Source: Apostichopus japonicus
Lineage: Eukaryota > Echinodermata > Holothuroidea > Aspidochirotida > Stichopodidae
Direction: 5' to 3'
Assembly (NCBI RefSeq): GCF_037975245.1
Contig: NC_092565.1
Location: 19,385,999 to 19,449,998 of the forward strand
Length of the DNA stretch: 64,000 bases
Every line of letters begins with the position of its first letter. Position 1 is the stretch's first letter. The notes below the pieces were generated by a model, which did not search any database, was not told the DNA's origin, and saw only the letters and a program-made list of their open reading frames with translations. Position numbers and translations under genes: made by a program. Positions 14,357-27,068 of this stretch are shown here, in pieces.

Positions 14357-14771
14357 CAGTGTAAGGGAAAAACGACCGGCTGTTGATCCAGGGTGAGGAA
14401 TACCATGGGTGGGTACCATATGGTGACCCGAAGGGTACAGCTACTGGTGGTTGGCAAAGTGCACTGACACGAGCGAAATGTCCCGTTCTCGCAAATTCCT
14501 CCTTCCCTTCATGATGGTGAAGAAGATGGTCCCTATATACTATATCTGTGGGTTCTTTCGGGCTGGTTTTCTTCTCCGATAATATACTCTCGATACTGAA
14601 CGATTTAGGCGCTGTCGAAACTGTTTTCGAGTTTGTACATGTCGTCGGAATCGGCGACGACACCCTCGGGTAGATCCTGTCGTTAGCTGTAGTCATTGGC
14701 GATCGCACCGAAGAACCTGATATGACGAGCGGTGACGAATGAGTTGGTGTGTTAGGAGATGATGTTCCCAT
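14357..14771 (-). CDS. Hmx: Hmx homeobox transcription factor, exon 1 (N-terminal region)
   Basis: Encodes residues 1-138 plus the first base of codon 139. The start is well supported: the ATG has A at -3 and G at +4, and an in-frame TGA lies 15 bases upstream, so the frame cannot begin earlier in this exon. Residues 1-55 are Ser/Thr/Pro-rich. FSIESIL at 58-64 is the eh1-like motif found in the N-terminus of HMX and many other NK-class proteins, where it is thought to recruit Groucho-type co-repressors. The rest is Pro/Tyr/Trp-rich without a named domain, and FFPYT precedes the donor. The open frame continues past the donor into the intron as Lys-rich sequence with no family resemblance, so splicing at 14357 is preferred. 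With exon 2 the product is 379 residues, a normal HMX length. Confidence 0.9.
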
Positions 14772-16155
14772 CTTGAAAATTGTTCAACTCCAAATTGTAT
14801 ATAGCTTCAAATATTTTTATCGTTCTTGTTCTCGTTTTTTATTTCTGTTTTATGTCGATTCGAATTTTCTTATAGCTATTTGTCTTTTTCGAGTTGTAAA
14901 TACGATCGAAATATTTTGATTTTTCCGATAACAGAGTTTCCAAATTTCCACGATACCAAAATTGGAAAATCTATTGCTAAACTTGCCACTTGCTTTGGCC
15001 AAGCACTTTTCGAAAATGAAAAAAAAAACCACGAAAAAACAAATAACACAGAAAACGGAAAAGAGTGACGAAACACGCGTCCTATTGGTCCGACTGCCCA
15101 CCCTCAATTAGAATCCTTCTGCTAACGAGTAAAGAATAATTACCGGGGAAAAAAAGAAAAGAAAAAAAACCGTTTACTAAAACTATATAATCACCTTGTA
15201 ATTAAGATATTATCTCAAAACGACACAACAAATGTCACGTCTACTCTCTATAACAAGTCAAGTGCAACTGTGAACTGAAGATTAACAGTCAAAAAATCTG
15301 TTTGTAGTCTGTCTAGTTCTGTACTAACCCCAGTTATTGTTAAGAGTAATTGCGGCAGATAATGGACACAATAACACTTAAAGTGAACAACACAGTATAC
15401 AGAGAATCATAACAATAGTTTCGAATAAGCACTATTTAAAAAGCGAACAAGACGAGGGGTGACTCGCTGAGGCTTATCGACTGCCAAAAGGAAGTTTTTT
15501 GTATATGGTCTATATACCCGTAGTTCATAGTTGAGCGCGATTTAGAATTTATAAAAAACCAGCCCAAACAAAACATACACACAAAAAAAGACGACTTGAT
15601 TCAGACAGGCGCCCGCTCTCACAGGTTCGTACAAGAAAATTATCCGTAATGAAGATACCTTAGAAAAGTCAAACGGTCTTTTTTATGCTTTTCTTCTTGT
15701 CTTGAATGGGCTAGGGAGGTCTCATCATTGCGCAATAACAATGGATTATAAGATTGCAGAGCCCGATAAAATGGAACAGTTAAAGGAGACAAGAAATGGA
15801 TTCACCTTATGTAGTATTATTAACTTCGATGTGGTTGATACTCTGGCGCCGATCGAGAAGGAACCCTTAAAATAAATGACTATATTGGTAGGGTGTCATT
15901 AAGGGCAAACAACAATATTCGGAATAATCGGTCCTCCGACTAGTGGCTAGACCGGACTGTGACAGAACCAAAAACGAAAGAGAAATAAAAAGGAGAGGGA
16001 GGGGGGGGGGGGGGAATAATGGTTTTTCTTTTTAGTCTTCTTAGTGATGCAAAAGAAACAATTAAGAGTAATTGGTTTCATTCGAAATGGATGCAAGATG
16101 CGGAGTGTGTTATGTACGTCAGTATAACCTATAAATTGATATGCAAAATAGGCTA
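14772..16155 (-). promoter_or_regulatory. Probable Hmx 5' untranslated and promoter region
   Basis: This is the 1.4 kb immediately upstream of the Hmx start codon. The transcription start cannot be placed. The best TATA-like sequence in the right orientation is TATAAAT on the minus strand at about 15553-15547; another, TATATAGA, lies near 15513. The interval is less repetitive than its surroundings. Short open frames at 14826-15107 overlap each other on both strands and match nothing. Confidence 0.4.
16001..16014. repeat. Poly(G) tract
   Basis: A G run of about 13 bases after a GAGGGAG purine stretch. A similar run lies at about 16515-16529. Confidence 0.8.
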
Positions 16156-16173
16156 TGACGTCACGTGACGTCA
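16156..16173. promoter_or_regulatory. CRE / E-box / CRE 18-base perfect palindrome
   Basis: The sequence TGACGTCACGTGACGTCA is its own reverse complement. It holds two full CREB/ATF sites (TGACGTCA) whose inner ends form a CACGTG E-box. It lies 1,385 bases upstream of the Hmx start codon. Binding by CREB/ATF and bHLH-Zip proteins is known for these motifs; their use here is inference. Confidence 0.55.
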
Positions 16174-17690
16174 CTTACAGTTTAAAGAGATTATAATTGA
16201 GGGCGAGATGCTGGGATATATTAGGTTTGTACATGTTCAGGGGCGTGCGTGGCGTACTGTATAGAATTTCTTGATAGGAAGTGATAAGAGATCATTGTGA
16301 AAAACTATTAAAGGAGTTTTTTTAGCGTTTATTTATTTTATTTTTATTCCTAACATTATGAAAACGTATTGATTCATTAATCTATTTAGTTAATAACAGC
16401 CACTCTTTACAATTTTTTATTGCTATTTTGTATATAATTCCAAATATTAGTTAGCTGTTTTCAAATAAATCTACATCAGGATGGGAACGGTGTGGATTGG
16501 AGTGCATAGCGGGTGGGGGGGGGGGGGGGTAAGAGAATATACCTCTCTCATCAGTTTGGCACAAGATTCACTTTTTTGTCGGTAATTTATAAATATCCCA
16601 TCGATAAAAATGACTGCACTTTTACTACAATGAAACGATAACCTTGTAGTGAATAACAAAATAATGATGAAAAAAAACCTAATTTGTTACACATTCACGA
16701 ATTATATATTCCGGAAATTTGGATGAATTTAACAGTATACAAGTGTAAATCAATTCCAAAAATAAGATGAATACTTCTGTTAATAGTAGTAATAATAATA
16801 AAATATAACTAACGTTAAGTCGGTTAAATATGGATTGCAAAATATTATTTCCTTCCATACAAGAATATTCAGCAAAATATAAAAGAATGAATAAAATATT
16901 TCCTTTCTTCCTCCTTGTTATTTTATGTCCGCTCTGAGGTATTCCAATTTATTTTGTTGTAAACTATATTTTAATTAAAACTAAAAAATATCAAATGAAA
17001 CTTAGGTTTACTTGCTCGTTTGTTCCCTTCTAAAATAAAATAATTTTAAAATTCTCTCATTTTTTGTGTCCCTTATAATGTGATTAACCATCAAGCTTAA
17101 CTGAAATTATAATAACGCATATTTTATCGATTTTGAACCAATATCATTGAGAATTAGCAACATTTCACATTTTCTTGTACTAATTTATGCAAAGTAATTC
17201 ATCATGCGATTATGAAGAACAAAACTCGTAAGGTTTCTCCGTGATTTTCAAATTTTGAAAGCTGCAGTATTTACGGCTATATAAATAATACTAATGAAAA
17301 ATGACATGTTTTTATGTCCCTATAAATTTCTAAAAATGAATTATTAAATAAAAATGGGAAAATAACAAAACATAACCATGGTAATAAATAACATTGTCTA
17401 TTCGTTTAAACTTGACATAAGGGATCTGTAATCGGTATAAGAGGTTCGATCAACAGAGGAATTGTGCTACTATTGTCGCAACTGCCCTTATCCAACCAAC
17501 CCCCCCTCCCCCACCCCGTCTCTCTCTCTCTGTCCTACCTATTACATATAGGCATGATTGGCAATATCACTCAATGTGACCTCATTATATTTAATCGTTA
17601 AATTTGGAATGTTTCATAAGTTGATACAAATATTACAACATTTAGATATTGGGATCAACATAATAACATTCACAGATACCCTGCCTGTTG
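16174..17690. other. Non-coding upstream stretch
   Basis: AT-rich and gene-free, with a G-run at 16515-16529 and a C-rich/CT tract at about 17500-17530. Confidence 0.5.
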
Positions 17691-17760
17691 TGACGTCATA
17701 AAAATTACGTAGAACACTATGACATCATAATTTTTTGGCGTAGAACCCTATGACGTCACA
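17691..17760. promoter_or_regulatory. Clustered CRE sites in a duplicated 30-base unit
   Basis: Perfect CREs (TGACGTCA) at 17691-17698 and 17751-17758 flank a one-mismatch site (TGACATCA) at 17720-17727. The intervening segments are related (ATTACGTAGAACACTA and TTGGCGTAGAACCCTA), so the cluster arose by tandem duplication of a unit of about 30 bases. The outer ends, TTGTGACGTCATA and TATGACGTCACAA, form an inverted repeat. Confidence 0.55.
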
Positions 17761-17805
17761 AGCCGTCATTCCACGCCGGTAAGTTCACTTAATACCAACA
17801 CCACA

Positions 17806-17848
17806 TTTCGATATACCATCTAAAGATTTCGATATACCATCTAAAGTA
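17806..17848. repeat. 21-base tandem duplication
   Basis: Two adjacent copies of ATTTCGATATACCATCTAAAG. Confidence 0.9.
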
Positions 17849-20800
17849 CATTTTAATATTAACAGCCGCATGCGTTCCCATGTAATAGTTCTGTATTGAA
17901 TTTCTTCAACAAAACATTTATTCGACTTTTACATTTTAACTGATGACGTTAATACTACTTACATACGGTATGACTTGAATACATCGCTTAATAAAGACCT
18001 ATTGAAAATCACATACTTCCATTGTAAAGTTTTGACGTGAATTTATCCTCATATGCCCATTTAAACCCCAGTTAAGGCATCATGCCTTCAAACCAAATTA
18101 GACAAAGAGATGAGGCGAAAGCATGTACATTAACTCTTTACGAATCCGTCTGGTTCTTTAAAGCAATAGAGACTAAATGTTATCAGTTTTCATGGGCGGG
18201 ATCCATGAGTTTATGAAATAAAGGTGAGGCCTTAGGTTCGTTGAATTCGGATCCGGGCTTGGAGTATCCTCCCCAGGTTAAGCGAAAATTAGCTTACATT
18301 TCCAATATTAAAACGCATCTTTGTTTATCTTTATTCAATTTCTGAATTTATTAATTTAAATACAAACTCGTTTCGTCGTACATTCTTGTTACCTCATTTG
18401 GGAAAATAATCACTGCTAGACTCACATCTCATATTTTATTGTTATTACTATTATTATTTTCTGTTAATCAAAATAATGTTGGTGAATGTTTTTTTTCACA
18501 TTTAAATATTCAATTGATTTGATCCAGATTTGGAGACTCTTTATTTTATTGTTAATTTCTCGTGATTTTTTTTTTTATTAATGATGTTTTCGGAAAATTT
18601 AAATATGCTGTACAAGTAGAAAATACATTAAAGATCATTAACAACATTAACAACGTCCAATTTTTTATTCTGACAAAAATGAGATAACAATATCTTCAAT
18701 AATTATCAAACTCTAATCGATTGGTCCTCGATCAGTCGATCAACCTTAAAATCTCATAAATATATTTTGATAAATATTTCATTTCATTTATTTGTTTCTC
18801 ACGTCATGCATTATTTTTTTGACAATAATCATAAGGTAAGAAGAAAGAGATAACAGAGACATGATATGCAGGAAATAGAACAATAAACCCCCCTCACAGG
18901 CTTGACGAAGTGCCCTATACAATTAAAGTATCAGAAATAAATATTACAGTATATAATAGCAATATTAAAAAAAAACACAAATAGAACAATACCCCCACCC
19001 CCTCTATACTCAATCCCAACACTCAAATGCCCGATTAAAAACTACTCATCCACCACTATTTCCATCACAGCTGAATATCTGCTTTCCATGACATAGAATC
19101 AAAGAGTGTAGGGTGTCTTACAATCTAAAAGACATTATATGTATGCTGACAAAATGATGCTCGGTATGAATAAGTACTGAGGTATGATTTAATCAAGTTA
19201 TATCTAAAATATCTTAAAACCAGGTTTATCAATAAATGTCTTGGTGGTATAGAGAGTTCCAAAAAAGGTTAATGGCACGATATCGAAGGTTTCAATATTT
19301 AAACAATATATTTATTTCTACATATACTTCTTTAAAGACTGACTTCTTTAAACTACTTGTTGGGATTACTGGGAGCAATCATTTTGAATGGGATGTTTAT
19401 CGCGATGAATAGAACATCTACAGACAGGCCGGGCTTGCTCAACCAACCGAACATACAACATCTTAGTTTGCGAGCGGGTCTTTTGTCTAGCATGTCATGT
19501 TGCTTTCTTTTAGACGGACGGACAGACAGACAGACAGTTTGAGCCCAGATCAACGGGGTATTAAAAAGAAAGAAATAGAGACAGAACAAGGTTGACGATC
19601 AATTATGCCCTGTCTCCGGGCGGTGGTCCATCCAGAGATGAATATAGGTGTCGCCAGGTCTTTTACCCTCTTTAAAGCTCACCATCATTAAAGCGATCAG
19701 TGAATCAGATGGGGTTATATCCCTAGTATAGATTCCCAGCTCTCATGGTGTATATACTGCCGGGCTGGGCGGGCACGCGTGATGACGCGATATTGATCCA
19801 ATTTTCACATACTTTTTCAACATTTTTACAATAACGTAAACTCTGCAATTATTGATAAATGCTTTGAAAGTAATAACGACAAAAGAAAGAAAGAAGGAAT
19901 ATTGTTTTGAAGTTATTTAGTCTGATTAGAGATATGTATATATATAAAAAAAATTAGTTTAGAGAATTATAAAGGGTTATTCGTTAGGAAAATGCAATGG
20001 TAAAAAGGGATTTGGGAATTGGTAACGTTGCGTTGCATTTTACTGAGTATGAGGTACAATTGGGACAATATTGATAACATTGGACAATTTCGGCCGAGGT
20101 GATCACCGGCGGGCTGCATCTGGCAAAAATAGTGATATACTAGTTTATTATCTTATGTACTGATATATCATATAGTAGTGTATAGCTATACACTACATCG
20201 CCCTATGCTATATTATGCTATGTTATGCTTTTTTATGCTATATATTATATATAGCCTCTTATAGCATTATAGTACACTAGTATCCTCAAGTAATTAGAGG
20301 CCAATGTTTTACAACCTCCTTTCGTTTGGATTCTTTCAATTTCATAGAACTCACTCGGTTGGGTCGGGTCGTTAACTTTCCATTTCATTTGAAATTGCCA
20401 CGGTCACAAAATAGTTGTATACATCGCCAATCCACAAGTAAAAGCACATTTCTTAGATTTCACCATCATTACATGCAGCTTTCAAATAAAATGGTTCGTT
20501 TTTAAGAAAACAAGATAAAATAGAAAATATATCGATTCTTCTAGTAGTGACTTTGATGGGGTTTCTTTATTTTTTATTTTATATATATCGTACAGTTAAG
20601 TAGCTTTTCAATTATAAGAATTTAAAGTGTGATTAAAGTGTAAAACCGACTTGTCAAACAACCGAACAGCTATTATTATAACGCCACGTGTGTGAAATAA
20701 AAGGGTTCCTCAATCAATGGGACTTTAAATCTTGCAAGTAGTAAACATCAGACGGTACAATTAATCTCCACATCTTTATATCAATGGGGTCATTTCACGA

Positions 20801-22683
20801 TATCAAAGTGAACAGTCGTTGTCCTAAACTTATATAAATGAAAGGTGTAAAAGGATAGTCCAGATGAGTTTTTTTTTGTATGATGTAAGAGAAACATATT
20901 CTAGGCATCCTTGCCAGTTTTTTATGTAATCCATACATATCCTGTTCTCGATATATTGTATATTGTCATATTGTAAGGTACATAAAAAAAAACACACAAA
21001 AAAAAAACATAGTGGGCTTGAGGCAAATATGACTTTTGAAATACAACAGTTGCAAATTAACCAGAATACATAGAAGAATTATTTGGTCTCTCGGGAGTCA
21101 AACATAAAGCTTGGCACCTGAACTAGCCCATTGGAAAGGATGTTTCCTGGTCGTATAACGTCATACGTGAGTTAAGTTGTAGGACATGTTGTATAGTTTC
21201 TCCCGTGACAAGGGTGTTGCTTTGGTAATGGAGAGGTGACGCAACGCGTCAGCATCTGCGCGCACGTCCCTGAATTCGTTTGAACCTTAAAATGTTTACA
21301 GAGGTATATTACAACTCTATTCAAAATTGTTGACGGTGTATTCATCATAAATAAATCAATGATTTATCTATGGTATTCATACATTGATAATATCAGAGCC
21401 TATCTTTGGATGTGCGCAGATGTCTGCGTATGGCGAAATAGCAGTCACCCCTCCCATTCACCCTTCCACTGGACGATATAACCCCCCCCCCTACGCACAC
21501 ACACACACACTTACCAAATGGTTGCGCCCCTGTCTCTCCAGACGACATGTCTATGAATTTTTTCTCCGAAATTACCCTTTTGTTTGTTTCTGTATCTTTT
21601 TTTTTGTAAATTCTATGTTCTGCAACTTTTGTATTATCTGATTCTTTCTTGTTGTTTCAACTGTTTGTTTCTTTTTAGTAATTCTAGCCTTGCGAGGTAG
21701 GGGGAAAGATATCCCCGAATCAAGACAACCGAACAACAAAACAACGCCACCCCCAACTCCCACCCCCCAACTCCCCCACCCAAAACAAAATGCGCGACTA
21801 TAGGTAATTGTTAATGATATCATTGAATCTTTGAAATCTGTGTTTGGGGTGAAGTCTTTCTTGGAGGCCCGACAGTTCTATTCATCTGATTCTCTTAACG
21901 AAAGCTCTTTGTATATAAAAAATTGAATCCTTTGTTATCTGTTCCTTTCTGGCTCAGATTGCTTGCAAGTTAAACGACGTATTCATGACGTTTTTCCTCT
22001 CATATAAAAACACACATGGTTTCCCTTCCTTTTTACGTTGAAGAATCATTACGTGACTCGTCAAAAATCGAAGAATACAGTTCAACAAAATTAAACGCAT
22101 AAATTAGAAATCCTTACTGGCTATTGTTTAGTATGTATGGTATCATTCAAAACATCAGATTTTGAATAACTTTGATCATTTTTCATTTAATCTATACAAA
22201 AGTAAGGATTGATAGTTTTAATTCCTTTTTTTCTGAGGGGGGGGGGGGGCTTTGTTTTGCTTTGTGTTGTTGCTACGGTTCTTTAATTATGCTTAACCGG
22301 TAATCCCTATTCCAACAGACAACCGATTCTACGCCCACTCCGCGTTTTATTTTTTTATTTTTTATATATGCACAACAAAAGAGGGAAATTAAATCAAATT
22401 ATGAAAAGGTAGCACGGTTAAACTGATTTTATACACACACACACGAAATTGTATTGACGTATGATTTACCAATAAAGGTTGTTTTTGTTTTGCCTTTTTG
22501 AAAAACAAATAGTGGCAAAAAAATGTAAAATAAAGAATGAAATGAAGTATACAACACTATATACGTCGACATTCCTTGATATGTAAACGACTTTATGACT
22601 CGATAAGAAAAACCGCGACAAGTCATGACGAGTTCTTTGTAATACGAAATACAATAAATGATGTAAAGTTTACTAATAGCATC
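17849..22683. other. Gene-free stretch upstream of Hmx
   Basis: No supported gene. It holds a less AT-rich, non-repetitive section at about 19360-19790 that could be a regulatory element, a palindrome at 20175-20196, an (AC)n run at about 21496-21511 and a G-run at about 22238-22250. Short open frames are unsupported. Confidence 0.45.
20175..20196. repeat. 22-base perfect palindrome
   Basis: The core AGTGTATAGCTATACACT extends by two paired bases on each side. It sits inside a TATA/ATGC-rich segment whose outer flanks, ATACTAGT (about 20138) and ACTAGTAT (about 20275), are also inverted. It may be the remnant of a foldback element. Confidence 0.6.
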
Positions 22684-23500
22684 TTACAGCATACAATATA
22701 GTATAAAGTAGAGAATATATGATATATACAATGAAATGTATATTAGAGCATACAATATAATGTATAGTATAGATGGTATACAATATACACTATAATAATA
22801 GTATATTACAGTATCAAATATAGCATATATTGTAGAGAATATATAATATATACAATAATAATGGCATATTACAGTATTGTAGATGATATACAATATACAC
22901 TATAATAATAGCACATTAGAGTATGCAATATAGTATAAAGTAGAGAATATATAATATATACAATAGAATGTATATTAGAGCATGCAATATAATGTATAGT
23001 AGATGATATACAATATACACTATAATAATAGTATATTACAGTATCAAATATAGTATATATTGTAGAGAATATATAACATATACAATGATAATGGCATATT
23101 ACAGAATATATATGTATAGTACAATATCAGCATATTACAATATACAAGTAAAAAGTAGAGAATATAATATCATACAATGAAATGTATATTACAGCATATA
23201 ATGTAATGTATCTTAGATGTTATACAATATACACTATAATAATAGCACATTACAGTATGCAATCTAGTATATATTGTAAAAAATATGTATTATACACAAT
23301 GATAATAGCATATTACAGAATATATAATTTATAGTATAATAATAACATATTACAATATCAAAATTAGTATATATTGAAGAGAATATATAATATATACAAT
23401 GATAATAGCATGTTGCAGAATATATAATGTATAGTAAATAAATAGCATATAACAGTATCAAATATAGTATATGTTGTAGAGAATATGTAATATCCACAAT
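22684..23500. repeat. AT-rich minisatellite, units of about 55-65 bases
   Basis: Diverged tandem units share the phrases TATATTACAGTATCAAATAT, GTAGAGAATATATAATATA and ACACTATAATAATAG. Two alternating subtypes (with and without GATGATATACAATATAC) suggest a higher-order repeat of about 120 bases. Frames open across it encode Ile/Tyr-rich peptides only. Confidence 0.9.
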
Positions 23501-24315
23501 TGTAATTGTTTATACTACACAATGCACGATAGTACAAGACAGTTCTTTAAAAACAGTTCTTGAAAGTACTACGATTTAAGTGAAATGAAATGTGAGCACC
23601 AAACCAGTGGCGGATTAGCTAACCAGTATACAGGCTGAATTATTATATTATTTATAGCTTTGCCCATACTAATTATCAATATTTTATGTCGTTACTATGT
23701 TTTCCTAAATAACGCAGTAAAATATAAAATAAAAAACCACGTTGATAGCTAACGAATGTGGTGTCCCTTTAATGTGATATTTCTGCTCTCGTAAAAAATC
23801 TAAACACTATAGTTTAAACGGAAATGAACATCGCATTGGCTATTGTCATGATCTAACCGAAACAGCAGACGGACGATAAGAACCTAAACAGGGAAATTGC
23901 AAACAACAGAATTATATATTCCCCGCTTTTAGAACAAAAAGTGTCCTCAATTAACTATCAAGAATACATTTAATGAGAATTTAGAAGTCGTAAAATTTGA
24001 CTTAACGCTTGCCAAACACCTAATAGGGCCACCATTCTGGGAACCAATTTCCTCATCAAAGATCTTTGAAAAGAAACCAATTTTAGAGATAATGATTAGA
24101 GATCGCCTTCTCAGATATAGAAGAACATTTAAAACTAGGTGTTACTCTTCGCTATCAATGGTCCTTATTGGTGACATTGATTACGTAATCTAAATTAAGA
24201 TATTTGATTGGTTATTCTTTTTCGGGAAATGAAAGCAATCGCGACTTCCGTATAAGTGATTGCATTGGACGAGAAATGTCTGAAATTTTGTAGGAGTATT
24301 GTTGGCTAAATTACC
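23501..24315. other. Non-coding stretch
   Basis: No gene or named repeat is seen. Confidence 0.5.
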
Positions 24316-24646
24316 CAGGTATTTAAACCTTTTGGCTGTGTGACCCCAATTTCCACCTTAACCATTTTGGTGACCGTCCAGTGGGGTATGTTATGGCCCA
24401 GAAAGGGGTCTAGGGAGAGGAATTATGCCCATTTCCTTTGAGAATATTTTTCTGTGATTGGCGGTGATTATAGTTGAAAAATGGTGTTATATTTCGCAAC
24501 TTTGTTTTGATAGATTTTCAATATTCTTACACTTTTTTTTCCAAAAATATCGGGAGTAAATTTTTTTTCGATCGCAATTTTTTGGCCACCCTCCATAAAC
24601 TTTTCGCAACCTTAAAAAACGGTCGCGACACCCACTTTGAATAACA
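24316..24646. mobile_element. Non-autonomous hAT-like element, copy A (old)
   Basis: The left end, CAGGTATTTAAACCTTTTGG followed by CTGTGTGACCCCAA, resembles a hAT terminus. The right end, GGTCGCGACACCCACTTTGA then ATAACAG, is its imperfect complement. The body matches the element at 42943-43278 over about 300 bases, including GACCCCAATTTCCACCTT, TTGGTGACC and GGTCGCG. No target duplication survives. A minus-strand open frame across it is unrelated to any transposase that I can recognise. Confidence 0.6.
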
Positions 24647-26204
<1,558 letters not shown>

Positions 26205-26841
26205 GTTCTGTTAGCTTTGTGATGCACAACAATAACTATTGCTCGTTCTTTTTCGTTGTTGACTTTATAGGTCAATGTACGATAGTTGAAACGTTAATAC
26301 TGAACAACTGCATGTATACACATATTATAAATATTTTTGTCGCGGCTTTTGAAACAAACAAAATTCCCAAAGCGACTTTATCAAAGGCTACAAAAAAGAA
26401 ATGGCAAAAAAAAAAGAAAGAAGTTTGGTCGATTGGGCTTGATTTTTAAATTCCTAGTTGGCAGGCGAAAGAGCAACTTAGCAAGCTTCTTAGTACACGC
26501 TCAATTATCGTAAGAATGGCAATCTAGTGAACAATAGCGCTTAAAGACATGTACCACAAAAGGTATTAACTGTGCTGTGCTGTTGTGATGCCTTGTTGTA
26601 ACCAGTGGCCATTGTCATTAAACAGTCCCAGGCGACAGCTAGCTAAGGCCCTGGTGGTTCCCAATGGTGCGGAGTCCTGACAGGCGCCGAGTACTGGCGT
26701 CTAGCTCCAGTGATTATCCTGTGTAATACAGGTCTCATTTCGGTAGAGAGTTCGTTTGCAACTGGCTTATAGATACATTTACTTGACTTTTCATTCCCAA
26801 TTTTCCTTTGCGACTTTTTTTAATGTAAGAGCACAGTGGGG

Positions 26842-27068
26842 ACAATGGGCAGTATAAGAATATATATATATATATATATATGAAAATCGTAATGAGTTGG
26901 AAAATCAAGAACAGTGAAAAAACTTTCAGCCTCCACCGGGAGGCTGAAAGTTTTTTCACTGTTCTTGATTTTCCAACTCATTACGATTTTCATTTATATA
27001 TATTCATTTGCCTCTGTCGTTTACCTCCATTGCATTATATATATATATATATATATACTGCCCATTGT
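26842..27068. mobile_element. Nested foldback (inverted-repeat) element
   Basis: The inner part is a perfect inverted repeat with 55-base arms at 26880-26934 and 26939-26993 around the 4-base loop ACCG. It is flanked on both sides by AT runs (about 26860-26880 and 27036-27058). Outside these lie a second pair of inverted repeats, ACAATGGGCAGTATA at 26842-26856 and its exact complement at 27054-27068. The layout suits a foldback-type or MITE DNA element. There is no protein, and no target duplication could be assigned. Matching frames on the two strands encode nearly the same peptide, which is simply the palindrome read twice. Confidence 0.75.
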
